Shown here piece after piece: positions 1 to 6,938 of a DNA stretch of 17,572 nucleotides. The translations under genes and the position numbers were made by a program. Origin of the DNA: Gemmatimonadota bacterium (lineage in GTDB: Bacteria > Gemmatimonadota > Gemmatimonadetes > Gemmatimonadales > GWC2-71-9); contig QHUQ01000159.1 in assembly GCA_003221985.1 (NCBI GenBank), positions 1 to 17,572 on the forward strand, given 5' to 3'. Below the pieces are notes generated by a model. The model was not told the origin of the DNA and made no database searches. It saw nothing but the letters and a program-made list of their open reading frames with translations. Positions within the stretch are counted from its first letter, which is position 1; each line of letters starts with the position of its first letter.

Positions 1-475
1 GCTCCCAAGGCAACGGCTGGCTCGAGTGCGCGTGCACGATCTTCCAGCCACCTTCCCGCCGTTCACAAATGAATGTTGCCCGGCCGGCCTCCACGCGGCG
101 CTCGGCCGGGTTGACCCATTGGTACTCCACTAGCACCCAGGCCATCCGGCCTTCCACCGTCGCGGACGCCGCCGAAATGGTTACCCGGCCGGTGCCGCCG
201 CCGTTCGAAATCCCCGCAAACCGCGGCGCGCCCAACCGGATGCGCGCATTCTCCACGACCACCGCGTCGGCCGTGTACAGCGTATCGGCCCGACGGTCCC
301 CCGCCGCGTCGAGAGTGAGCGCCGACCGCACCAGCGCCTGAACCTCGTCCGTCCCGCCGCCAACCCCCGCCACTTCGCCGGAGAGGGGCCTCAGGGGCCT
401 CAGGGGCCTCACCGTCGGTGATGCGCACGCGGCGAGCGTCGCAATCGTCGCGAGGATCAGGTAGGGGCGCAGCAT
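1..475 (-). CDS. NTF2/SnoaL-like lipoprotein (C-terminus cut by window edge)
   Basis: The reading frame runs on the minus strand from ATG at 475 off the left edge, so no stop is visible; about 158 residues are seen. The N-terminus is a lipoprotein signal: MLRPYLILATIATLAAC, lipobox LAAC with Cys17. It is followed by a linker containing (RPL)x3 encoded by three perfect 9-base repeats. The rest (TDEVQALVRSALTLDAAGD, then a beta-rich half ending in EGGWKIVHAHSSQPLPWE) matches the layout of NTF2-like/SnoaL-like domains: an N-terminal helix, a substrate-cavity beta sheet, and a 'W-K-I-x-H-x-H-S-S' ending. No enzymatic role can be assigned because this fold serves both as enzyme and as ligand binder. 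A ribosome-binding sequence (AGGGG) lies 6 bases upstream and overlaps the stop of the preceding gene. The start codon is the exact centre of a 30-base perfect palindrome. Confidence 0.72.
   Translation of the reverse strand, partial: MLRPYLILATIATLAACASPTVRPLRPLRPLSGEVAGVGGGTDEVQALVRSALTLDAAGDRRADTLYTADAVVVENARIRLGAPRFAGISNGGGTGRVTISAASATVEGRMAWVLVEYQWVNPAERRVEAGRATFICERREGGWKIVHAHSSQPLPWE
384..410. repeat. 9-base tandem repeat, 3 perfect units
   Basis: Three identical copies of AGGGGCCTC on the plus strand encode Arg-Pro-Leu three times in the linker just after the lipoprotein Cys. A 9-base unit keeps the frame, so copy-number changes would only lengthen or shorten the tether. Confidence 0.9.
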
Positions 476-489
476 GCTGCGCCCCTACC
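460..489. repeat. Perfect 30-base palindrome centred on a start codon
   Basis: The left arm GGTAGGGGCGCAGCA (460-474) is the exact reverse complement of 475-489, with no loop and no mismatch; the next pair (459/490) does not match. The centre lies inside the ATG (475-473) of the NTF2-like lipoprotein, and the right arm holds the TAG stop (487-485) of the preceding gene. The arm TAGGGGCGC also supplies the ribosome-binding sequence. In single-stranded form it could make a cruciform or an mRNA hairpin that hides the start codon. Confidence 0.92.
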
Positions 490-1444
490 GTTTTTCCAAC
501 CGCGACAACACTGCCCATGCCAGCAACGGGAACAGGATCTCGTGATGGCCGGTGAGCTGAATCCCGCGCCCGCCGGCGAGTGTGGGTCGTTCGACGACGT
601 TGACGCGCGGGCGGTAATGCCGCTGCATGTCGCAGTCGCACGCGGTGAAATTCCTGGGTCGTCCGCCGTTCAAGTTGCGCGCGATGGTCAGCGCCTTGAG
701 GAACACTTCCGGCATGATGACCGCGCTGCCGAGGTTCAACACGACGCCGCCCTCGTCGAGGTCGGGAAGGGCGCCGGCCAGGCGTTTGAAATCGCGATGG
801 CTCGTGGTGCCGACCGTCGCCCCATCGGCGGTGGGATGTTGATGAATGATCTCCGCGCCGATCGCCGCGTGGACGGTCACCGGCACGCCGAGCTCCGCGC
901 AGGCGACCAATACCGACACGTCACGTCCGGGAAGATCCTTGCGGGCGCGCAGGTATTCGGCGAGCGCCTCGCCCGCGCCCTGCGTGCCCTGAGCGCCGCG
1001 CGCCAGGGCGGCATTCATCTCGCGTCCGGTCTCCTCCGCCATCCCGAAGGTGCCGTCGCCCAGCCCGGCCGCGACGTCTTCGCTCGTGCCGCCGTACGCC
1101 GCCAGCTCGAAATCGTGGATCGCAGCGCTGCCGTTCATCGCGACGACCGTAATCGCGCGCTGCCGCATCAGGGCGATCAGCAGCGGCCCCAGTCCTACCT
1201 TGATGACGTGCCCACCCAGCATCGCGAGGATCGCACGGCGGCCGGCCGCGGCCGCTACTTGATCGACGACGTAGCGAAGCTCCTGAGCGGCCAGGATTGC
1301 GGGCAGCGAGTCGATGAACGCATTGAAGGAGCGATCGGAGGGCTGGGGTGCGTGGGCGAGCAGCGAAGCATCGACTTTGTTGTGGCGTTTGGATACGGGG
1401 ACAGTTTTGAGGCGGGAGAAGTCGGCTTCGCGGTAATCGGTCAT
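485..1444 (-). CDS. Deoxyhypusine-synthase-like family protein, function unknown
   Basis: 319 residues. The ordered pattern is: GGHVIKVGLGPLLIALM (78-94), NGSAAIHDFELA (104-115) with His110-Asp111, TSEDVA and FGMAEETG (120-140), DVSVLVACAELGVPVTVHAAIGAEIIHQHP (split over 175-204), GSAVIMPEVFLKA (239-251), and a C-terminal LTGHHEILFPLL. The spacing resembles the Rossmann-like deoxyhypusine synthase fold, where a 'TGANxxHD' strand and a 'PVxxPA' strand occur in the same order. The C-terminal catalytic-lysine motif of true deoxyhypusine synthases (EAVSWGK type) is not seen, so spermidine-dependent lysine modification is unlikely. The family assignment is recalled, not searched; a homospermidine-type or other NAD-dependent role is possible. 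The start ATG (1444-1442) overlaps the TAA of the upstream gene (TAATG), implying coupled translation. No eIF5A-like partner is nearby. Confidence 0.55.
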   Translation of the reverse strand: MTDYREADFSRLKTVPVSKRHNKVDASLLAHAPQPSDRSFNAFIDSLPAILAAQELRYVVDQVAAAAGRRAILAMLGGHVIKVGLGPLLIALMRQRAITVVAMNGSAAIHDFELAAYGGTSEDVAAGLGDGTFGMAEETGREMNAALARGAQGTQGAGEALAEYLRARKDLPGRDVSVLVACAELGVPVTVHAAIGAEIIHQHPTADGATVGTTSHRDFKRLAGALPDLDEGGVVLNLGSAVIMPEVFLKALTIARNLNGGRPRNFTACDCDMQRHYRPRVNVVERPTLAGGRGIQLTGHHEILFPLLAWAVLSRLEKR

Positions 1445-2925
1445 TACTGCGCTCCTGTCGCTCCCGGGACCACGTACTCCTTGAGTTTCAGCGTCACCTG
1501 GCCGAACGAGAAGTTCGACTGAATCGCCAGCACGAGCCGTTGCGCGTCATCCGACAGCCAAATGCGGGTCTCCGACTTCTCGGCAAAGATGCCGCGGCCC
1601 TGCGGAATCTTGGGCCGGACGACGAGCGCGCGCCACTTCTTGCCCGCCACGCTCACCCGTTCGCGCCCCAGGACCTCGACGATCACCGGATTGCGGTCGG
1701 GGCGAAAATAGCGGGCGTATTCGTATTTCTTGCCGACCTCGAGCGGCACGGTACGGATCCAGTACAGAAAGGCGGCGTCATCGAGCGGCTCGCGGACCGT
1801 GGCGAACGTCGTGTCGCGTCCCTGTTCGCGATAATAGCCGGAATCGGGGAAGATCTCGTACTGCCGCTCGCGATGCTTGTCGCGTTCGTCCTGCACCGAC
1901 GAGAAGCGCCGCGAGCGGAAGTCGTACCGCCCCACCCACGATTCGATCGTCTGATCCAGATGGTACCACAAGGCCCCGCCGGAGATGCGAAAGCGGATGT
2001 GCACCGTCTCCACGTTGTGCACCGTGTCGATGCCCATGACCTCCATCGCGGCGCTGCCCACACTAAACGGGCCGTACCTCGCGCCAAAACTGAGCCGCTC
2101 GCCCACGGGAAATGGCACCGCCGGGGTGCCGAGGCAGATGGTGTCTTGCGACCGGAGTGGTCCCGCCGCCGCGAGTAACGCGAGGGCGAGTGCCGCCGAG
2201 CCTTTGCGCGCCGCGCTGATCAGCCCGCGCGAGCGCCAGGCCATGAGTAGCTGCTGCCAGGGACTGGAGCGCGAGGCTCGCTGCTTGAGATCGTAGCGGG
2301 CGGCGCTGGAGACGACCTCGATGCGTCGGGCATGGGCGCCGAGCCGGGCGAGCAGCTCCGCGTTCGCCGCCCATCCTTCGGTCGTGAGCAGCGGCGCGTC
2401 CCCACCTCTGGTCGCTTGCCGCAGCACGATTAAGCGCAGCGCGGTAAAGCCGGAGATCGAGTCCCGCACGCCGCCGCCGACGCGCAGCAACCACGGCGCC
2501 CACTGTCGCGCCCAGCGCTCCCGCCAGGGGCGTGCCCCCGCGATCCGACGTTGCTCGGCCACGACGAGGTCGGCACCGGACTCCACGCGCTTGACCATTT
2601 CTTCCATGGTCTCCGGCGCGTGCACGAAATCGGCGTGCAGCGTGATAGCACAGTCGCGCTTGGGTCTATCCGTACGCTGCAGCGCGACACGGAGCAGCTC
2701 TTCGAGGCTGCGTGCGTATCCCTGACGCGACCGGTGCTTGATCACGGTCAGCGGCAACACGCGGGCATAGGAGGTCAGGACGTCCGCAGTCCCATCCGTC
2801 GACCCATCGTCGCACGCGATGATCTGGTATTCCCGCTCGAAGGCGGTGAACACCTGGCGGACCTTCCACAGCACGAGGCCGACGGTTCTCGCCTCATCGT
2901 GTGCGGGAATGCAGACGTAAATCAT
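1444..2925 (-). CDS. GT2 glycosyltransferase fused to secreted DUF3108 domain
   Basis: 493 residues in one uninterrupted frame from ATG at 2925, 11 bases after the GT4 stop. Residues 1 to about 225 are a GT-A family 2 transferase of the dolichyl-phosphate-mannose-synthase type: IPAHDEARTVG at the start, CDDGSTDG with Asp39-Asp40 for the nucleotide sugar, and LHADFVHAPE (96-105), where the usual first Asp of the metal-binding DxD is His97. Residues 228-260 read like a signal peptide or membrane anchor: MAWRSRGLISAARKG, then a short Ala/Leu-rich stretch ending GPLRSQ. Residues 262-493 match DUF3108, a periplasmic or outer-membrane-associated beta domain (VGERLSFGARYGPFSVGSAAMEV near its start). 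If translated whole, a cytoplasmic transferase would be tethered to a periplasmic domain. Two separate ancestral genes joined by loss of a stop, or an internal start at Met228 (2244), are alternatives. The internal ATG has no clear ribosome-binding sequence. Confidence 0.72.
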   Translation of the reverse strand: MIYVCIPAHDEARTVGLVLWKVRQVFTAFEREYQIIACDDGSTDGTADVLTSYARVLPLTVIKHRSRQGYARSLEELLRVALQRTDRPKRDCAITLHADFVHAPETMEEMVKRVESGADLVVAEQRRIAGARPWRERWARQWAPWLLRVGGGVRDSISGFTALRLIVLRQATRGGDAPLLTTEGWAANAELLARLGAHARRIEVVSSAARYDLKQRASRSSPWQQLLMAWRSRGLISAARKGSAALALALLAAAGPLRSQDTICLGTPAVPFPVGERLSFGARYGPFSVGSAAMEVMGIDTVHNVETVHIRFRISGGALWYHLDQTIESWVGRYDFRSRRFSSVQDERDKHRERQYEIFPDSGYYREQGRDTTFATVREPLDDAAFLYWIRTVPLEVGKKYEYARYFRPDRNPVIVEVLGRERVSVAGKKWRALVVRPKIPQGRGIFAEKSETRIWLSDDAQRLVLAIQSNFSFGQVTLKLKEYVVPGATGAQ

Positions 2926-2936
2926 GGCCCTGCAAT

Positions 2937-3974
2937 CTAGACGAGGCTGCGATAGACGTCCAAGACTCCCTGCGCCATGGCGCTCGCCGCGAAACGCGGC
3001 GGAAGGGGCAGGGGCAGGGGACGCTCGAGCATCTTCACGATCCTTTGGGCCATGGCCTCCGCGGCTCCCACCGGAACCAGAACCTCGGCAGGCAGAATCT
3101 CGGGAATTCCCCCGGCGGCGGTGGCGACAACGGGACGCCCCAACGCCAGCGCGTTCAGCACCACGCTGCCCAGTCCCTCGGTCGTGGACGACAGCACAAA
3201 CACGCTGGCGTCCGCGATCAGCGCATCGATGCGATCCACATACCCCAGCAGATGCACGCGATCGCGGAGTCCCAGGCGCGCGATCTCGGCGGTGAGTGAG
3301 GCGCGCAGTCTGCCCTCGCCCGCGATGACCCAGTGGAGGTCCGGGCGCCGGGCGCGCGCGTAGTGCGCCGCGCGAATCAATGTGCGGTGGTCCTTTTCGC
3401 CGGTGAGTGCCGCGGCGTTCACCACCAGGGGAGCAGCCGCGGGAATGCCCAATCGCCGGCGCGTATCGAGGGGGGGGAGAGCAGTTGCGGCCTGGCGGAC
3501 CGCGCCGACGTCGATGCCGTCTGGGACGACGACGACGGCATCGCTCGCGATGCCATCGGCGATCAGCACGCGCTTGACGGCGTCGGAAATCGCGATGATG
3601 CGATCGGGGCGCCGCCAGGCGCCAAAGCGCCCGGTATGAAACGCGACGCGCCGTGTCGCGACGAGCCGGCGGCCATGGGCGACCGTGGCGGCGAGCGTCA
3701 GCGCATGGCTGTCGTGGACGTGAATCACGTCGGGTTGGAATGCCGCGATGGTGCGGCGCAGGTGCCACCAGGCGCGGGGATCCAGGCCGATTCCCCAGGC
3801 GGTCCCGTGCACCTTCGTCCCGGCGGCCGCGGCGCGTTCGGCGAGCGCGCCGCGCTGTTTGGTGACGAGCGCCTGCTCGATCCCCGCTTCGCGATCGAGC
3901 TCGCGGCACAACAGCCAGACCTGATTCTGGCCGCCGCGCCAATCCCGGCCCGAGTCGACCTGCAGCACCCGCAT
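2937..3974 (-). CDS. GT4 family glycosyltransferase, likely cell-surface glycan (LPS core type)
   Basis: 345 residues, GT-B fold. The N-terminal acceptor half opens with VLQVDSGRDWRGGQNQVWLL; the 'W-R-G-G-Q' loop is common in LPS-core-type GT4 enzymes. DVIHVHDSHAL (82-92) and IIAISDAVKRVL (126-137) are typical N-domain motifs. The donor half has AALTGEKDHRTLIRAA (188-203) with Lys194 and ends in EGLGSVVLNALALGRPVVAT. The family's E-x7-E nucleotide-sugar motif starts at Glu266, but its second Glu is Asn274, an unusual substitution. The last part is an Arg/Pro/Leu-rich region. ATG at 3974 follows the kinase stop by 16 bases, with GGAGGG just before. It sits in a run with a second glycosyltransferase, so a role in envelope polysaccharide or LPS assembly at the inner membrane is inferred. 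The exact sugar is unknown. Confidence 0.85.
   Translation of the reverse strand: MRVLQVDSGRDWRGGQNQVWLLCRELDREAGIEQALVTKQRGALAERAAAAGTKVHGTAWGIGLDPRAWWHLRRTIAAFQPDVIHVHDSHALTLAATVAHGRRLVATRRVAFHTGRFGAWRRPDRIIAISDAVKRVLIADGIASDAVVVVPDGIDVGAVRQAATALPPLDTRRRLGIPAAAPLVVNAAALTGEKDHRTLIRAAHYARARRPDLHWVIAGEGRLRASLTAEIARLGLRDRVHLLGYVDRIDALIADASVFVLSSTTEGLGSVVLNALALGRPVVATAAGGIPEILPAEVLVPVGAAEAMAQRIVKMLERPLPLPLPPRFAASAMAQGVLDVYRSLV
3470..3477. repeat. G8 homopolymer inside the GT4 gene
   Basis: Eight consecutive G on the plus strand (C on the coding strand) fall in the Pro-Pro codons of the ALPPLDTRRR segment. Loss or gain of one base would truncate the transferase. Confidence 0.85.
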
Positions 3975-3990
3975 CCGTCCCGTGCCCTCC

Positions 3991-5934
3991 TTACGCCGGG
4001 ACTTTCACGACTCCGGCGAGGACGCGGCGCAGGGCATCGAGCTTGAAAGGCTTCTGGAGGAAGGGGCGGCCCAGCTCTTCGAGGAATTGCAGCGTGTCGC
4101 CGCGGACCGTGTCGCCCGTGGCGAAAATGATGCGGTCGGCGACGGTCGGATGCATGCGCGCGAGGGTGTGAAACATCTCGCGGCCGCCCAGCCGCGGCAT
4201 GCGCAAATCGCAGATGATCAGATCGAATGGTTGCATGAGCGCGCGCTTCAACGCCTGACTGCCGTCGCGCGCCAGCACGACCTCGTGACCCCAGCTCTCG
4301 AGCGTCGCCTGCATGTAGTGGAGGATGTGCGGCTCGTCATCGACGACGAGTACGCGGAGGCGTTCGAGCCGTTCGGGAGGAACCGCTGGCGTCTCGGCTC
4401 CGGCCGCCAGGGGTCTCAGCTCCGTGTGCACGCCGGTGGGCAGCTCGACGGTAAACGTCGCGCCCCTCCCGCTGCCGGCGCCTCCCGGTTCCACCGTCAT
4501 GCTACCGCCGTGCTCCTTCACGATGCCGAGGCAGATCGACAAGCCGAGCCCCGTCCCCTCCCCCTCGGATTTCGTGCTGAAGAAGGGCTCGAAGACGCGT
4601 TGCGCGACGGCGTCCGGGATGCCGGGCCCATTGTCGGAAATGTTGACCGACAGTCCGTCGGGCTCGCACTTCGTGACGATCTGAATCTTGCCGCCGCCCT
4701 CTTGCGGGCGCGTGCTGGTGATCGCCTGCGCCGCGTTGTTGATGATGTTCACGAACACCTGCTTGATCTGATTGGCGTGCACCTCGACCTCGGGCAGCCC
4801 GGGCTCGAACTCGAGCGTCAGCTCGATCCGTGCCGCGAGCAGCTGATTCTTGAGCAGCTGGTGGGTGGACTCGAGGATCGGGCGGATCGATTGCAGCTGG
4901 CGCTCGCCTTCCTGACGGCGCGCGAACGACAGCAGGTTGCGGACGATGGCGGAGGCGCGCTCGGCCTCCTGGCGGATCACGGCGAGCGGCTCGGCCAGTC
5001 GGGGCGGCACGTCGGCGGCCTCGCCCAGCAAATCGCTGAAGCCGACGACCGAGGCGAGCGGGTTGTTGAGGTCATGGGCCACCCCGGCGATCAACTGGCC
5101 GATCGCCGACATCTTCTCCGACTGCAACAGCTGGTCCTGCAGGCGGCGCTTCTCGCTCTGGTCCTCGAACAGCAGGACGGCGCCGCCCGGCTCTCCCGTA
5201 GGAATGGCGGTGACCATCAACGTCCGCTCGCCCGCGCGAATCTCGACCGGCGCCGGAGCGCCCTCCAGCGTGAGCAACCGCGCCACCGGATCCACCCACG
5301 ACGGCGGCAGCAACGTCAGCCACGGGCGCCCGGGCAGCGCCGTGACGGGCAGCTTGATCAGCTCGGCGAATACGCGGTTCGCGCGGCGCACCGCACCCTG
5401 CGGATCGATGTAGCAGATCGCCTGGTTGAACGCGTCGACCGTCTGCTCCCATTCTCTCTTGCCGCTCGACAACAGCTCGACCAGGCGTGCGTTCTCGAGC
5501 GCGATGCCGGCCTGCGCCAGCACGGCGCGCGTGAACAGCAGCGCGCCGTCGTCCAGGGCGTTCTTGCGGTCGCCCTCCATCGCCACGGCTCCGATGGTGC
5601 GCGACACGGCGACGATCGGCGCCCCGAGCCAGCTCGCCGGCACGGGTCCATCGAGCGCGACCTGCAGCTCGGCGGCACGCGCGACGACATTGTCGGGAAA
5701 CACGAGCGGGCCGCGACGCAGCGCGAGCTGCAGCAGCGGCTCGTCGGTGGTCGCCGGGCGGGGACCGTTGTGGTAGCTGACGGCGAGAGCATTGGTGTCG
5801 ATATCGAGCAGCATGACCGAGAGACGGCCGGGTGCCAGCTGCTCGGACAGAGTCCGCGCCACGATCTCCACGATGGTCGCGGGGCGAAACGCGCCCGCGA
5901 GCTCCTGCGAGAGCGCGATGAGACGCTCTAACAC
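3991..5934 (-). CDS. Hybrid sensor histidine kinase (GAF-PAS-HisKA-HATPase-REC)
   Basis: 647 residues, no signal peptide or transmembrane segment, so a soluble cytoplasmic sensor. A GAF domain covers about 15-150 (ending QAGIALENARLVELL), and a PAS domain about 160-255 (VDAFNQAICYIDPQGAVRRANRVF). HisKA carries the phospho-accepting His287 in GVAHDLNNPLASVVGF. The HATPase domain shows the N box (NIINNAAQA, Asn399-Asn400), the G1 box DNGPGIP (434-440), F box FEPFFSTK, and G2 box GEGTGLGL (458-465). A C-terminal receiver has Asp532-Asp533, phospho-acceptor Asp576 (ICDLRMP), Thr606 and Lys628. Phosphate can therefore pass from His287 to Asp576. No output or DNA-binding domain and no adjacent response regulator is present, so a phosphorelay partner must lie elsewhere. 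The start is GTG at 5934, overlapping the TAG of the broken SCP2 gene (GTGTTAG). The ligand is unknown. Confidence 0.92.
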   Translation of the reverse strand: MLERLIALSQELAGAFRPATIVEIVARTLSEQLAPGRLSVMLLDIDTNALAVSYHNGPRPATTDEPLLQLALRRGPLVFPDNVVARAAELQVALDGPVPASWLGAPIVAVSRTIGAVAMEGDRKNALDDGALLFTRAVLAQAGIALENARLVELLSSGKREWEQTVDAFNQAICYIDPQGAVRRANRVFAELIKLPVTALPGRPWLTLLPPSWVDPVARLLTLEGAPAPVEIRAGERTLMVTAIPTGEPGGAVLLFEDQSEKRRLQDQLLQSEKMSAIGQLIAGVAHDLNNPLASVVGFSDLLGEAADVPPRLAEPLAVIRQEAERASAIVRNLLSFARRQEGERQLQSIRPILESTHQLLKNQLLAARIELTLEFEPGLPEVEVHANQIKQVFVNIINNAAQAITSTRPQEGGGKIQIVTKCEPDGLSVNISDNGPGIPDAVAQRVFEPFFSTKSEGEGTGLGLSICLGIVKEHGGSMTVEPGGAGSGRGATFTVELPTGVHTELRPLAAGAETPAVPPERLERLRVLVVDDEPHILHYMQATLESWGHEVVLARDGSQALKRALMQPFDLIICDLRMPRLGGREMFHTLARMHPTVADRIIFATGDTVRGDTLQFLEELGRPFLQKPFKLDALRRVLAGVVKVPA

Positions 5935-6243
5935 GACGCCTCGTCCAGGAAGCGGGTCGGCACGCGGGTGGCGGCGTCGACGAGCGCTTCAGCCGACTTG
6001 ATGAACCGCACCACGATCGGCAACGACCCCACCAGCCCGCGCGCGGCACACGCCGCGCTCGAGGTCGAGCCAGATGCCGACATCCTCGGGCATGCCGATC
6101 GCCGGTTGCGCCGGCAGCACGAGCGCAACGGACCCATGAGTCCAGTCGGTGGATGCGGTGCGGTACTCGTCACTCGCATTGATCGCCGCCCCATATGCCG
6201 CGACCCACTCGGTGGATGGAAACGCGTGACCGGTCGTGGTCAT
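5928..6243 (-). pseudogene. Broken SCP2 (sterol-carrier-like) gene: internal deletion with frameshift
   Basis: From ATG at 6243 the first frame reads MTTTGHAFPSTEWVAAYGAA, then INASDEYRTASTDWTHGSVAL and EDVGIWLDLERGVCRA, a typical N-terminal half of bacterial SCP2-type lipid-binding domains (tryptophan-rich strands, then 'WLDL-x-x-G-x-C-R'). It then drifts into unrelated sequence and stops at 5989. The next frame, from about 6033 downward, reads LVGSLPIVVRFIKSAEALVD and AATRVPTRFLDEASC, which is the family's C-terminal helix. The middle third of the domain (my estimate is 40-55 residues) is missing, and the two halves are out of frame. Both ends keep operon overlaps: ATGA with the amidotransferase gene and GTGTTAG with the kinase gene. 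A real inactivating deletion is likeliest; a sequencing or assembly collapse is the alternative. A truncated 84-residue product could still be made. Confidence 0.75.
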
Positions 6244-6938
6244 GCGATCGCCCGCGCGAACCCGTCGAACAAGGCCCGCTCCGTCAGATCTTCCGGATGC
6301 CATTGTACCGCGACGATCCAGGGGGCGCCCGCATCCGCCGGCTCGGCGGCCTCGATCACGCCATCGTCGGCCCACGCCACCGCCTTGAGGCCCGGTGCCA
6401 CGTCCCGAATCGCCTGATGGTGCCGGCTGTTCACGGACGCCGAACGAGCGCCGAGTGTCCGCTCGAGCAGCGACCCGGCATCGACCCGCACCGCGTGATT
6501 ACTCGCTTCATTGTGCGGCACCGAACCCGGCCGCTCACTGTCCAAATCCTGATACAGAGTGCCTCCGAGGGCGACGTTGAGGATCTGAATGCCGCGGCAG
6601 ATCGCGAGAATCGGCAAGCGCCGCCGGCGCGCGGCGTCGATCAGCGCCAGCTCGGCCGCGTCGCGCGCGGGATCGACGTCACCGAGGCGCGGGTGCGGCG
6701 CGGCGCCGTAACGCGCGGGCGCGACATCTTCCCCGCCGGTGAGCACCAGGCCGCGCACGCCGTCGAGCGCGGCGGCGGCGCGATCCGGTGCGAGAATCGT
6801 CGGGACGGCCAGCGGAATGAGACCGGCGCCTTCGAGCGCCCGCACGTACGCCGTGTTGAGGGTAATTCGCTCACGGCCATCGACCATCCGCCGTGGAGCC
6901 GTCACGGCGACAAGAACGGCCGCCGTGGCCCTGGTCAC
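6240..6938 (-). CDS. Class I glutamine amidotransferase-like hydrolase (peptidase C26, PuuD-like)
   Basis: 232 residues. Class I amidotransferase fold with nucleophile Cys114 in ILAICRGIQILNVALGG, and catalytic His214 and Glu216 in AVQWHPEDL. TGGEDVAPARYG (67-78) and SRHHQAI (171-177) are hallmarks of the C26 subfamily that cleaves gamma-glutamyl amides, such as gamma-glutamyl-gamma-aminobutyrate in putrescine breakdown. The catalytic set looks complete, so it is probably an active cytoplasmic hydrolase of a gamma-glutamyl compound. No other putrescine-pathway gene is adjacent, so the substrate is open. The start is GTG at 6938, in a GTGA overlap with the upstream lipoprotein's stop. An unused earlier start is not possible without overlapping further into that gene. 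Its stop overlaps the broken SCP2 gene (ATGA). Confidence 0.88.
   Translation of the reverse strand: MTRATAAVLVAVTAPRRMVDGRERITLNTAYVRALEGAGLIPLAVPTILAPDRAAAALDGVRGLVLTGGEDVAPARYGAAPHPRLGDVDPARDAAELALIDAARRRRLPILAICRGIQILNVALGGTLYQDLDSERPGSVPHNEASNHAVRVDAGSLLERTLGARSASVNSRHHQAIRDVAPGLKAVAWADDGVIEAAEPADAGAPWIVAVQWHPEDLTERALFDGFARAIA

Noticed and set aside
542..1522. Plus-strand frame of 326 codons
   Set aside because: Antisense to the deoxyhypusine-synthase-like gene, with no recognisable motif.
2926..3942. Upstream part of the long frame that continues into the GT2-DUF3108 gene
   Set aside because: This part is out of frame within the GT4 gene and is Arg-rich shadow sequence; the real start is ATG at 2925.
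3982..5931. Open reading frame of 649 codons on the plus strand
   Set aside because: It is antisense to the histidine kinase, is rich in Arg/Gln/His with no domain, and is open only because of codon bias in GC-rich DNA.
5928..6194. Single 88-codon frame covering the SCP2 C-terminus
   Set aside because: Its first half is Arg/Ser/Cys-rich shadow sequence; only the last third is real SCP2-like, so the locus was called a broken gene instead.
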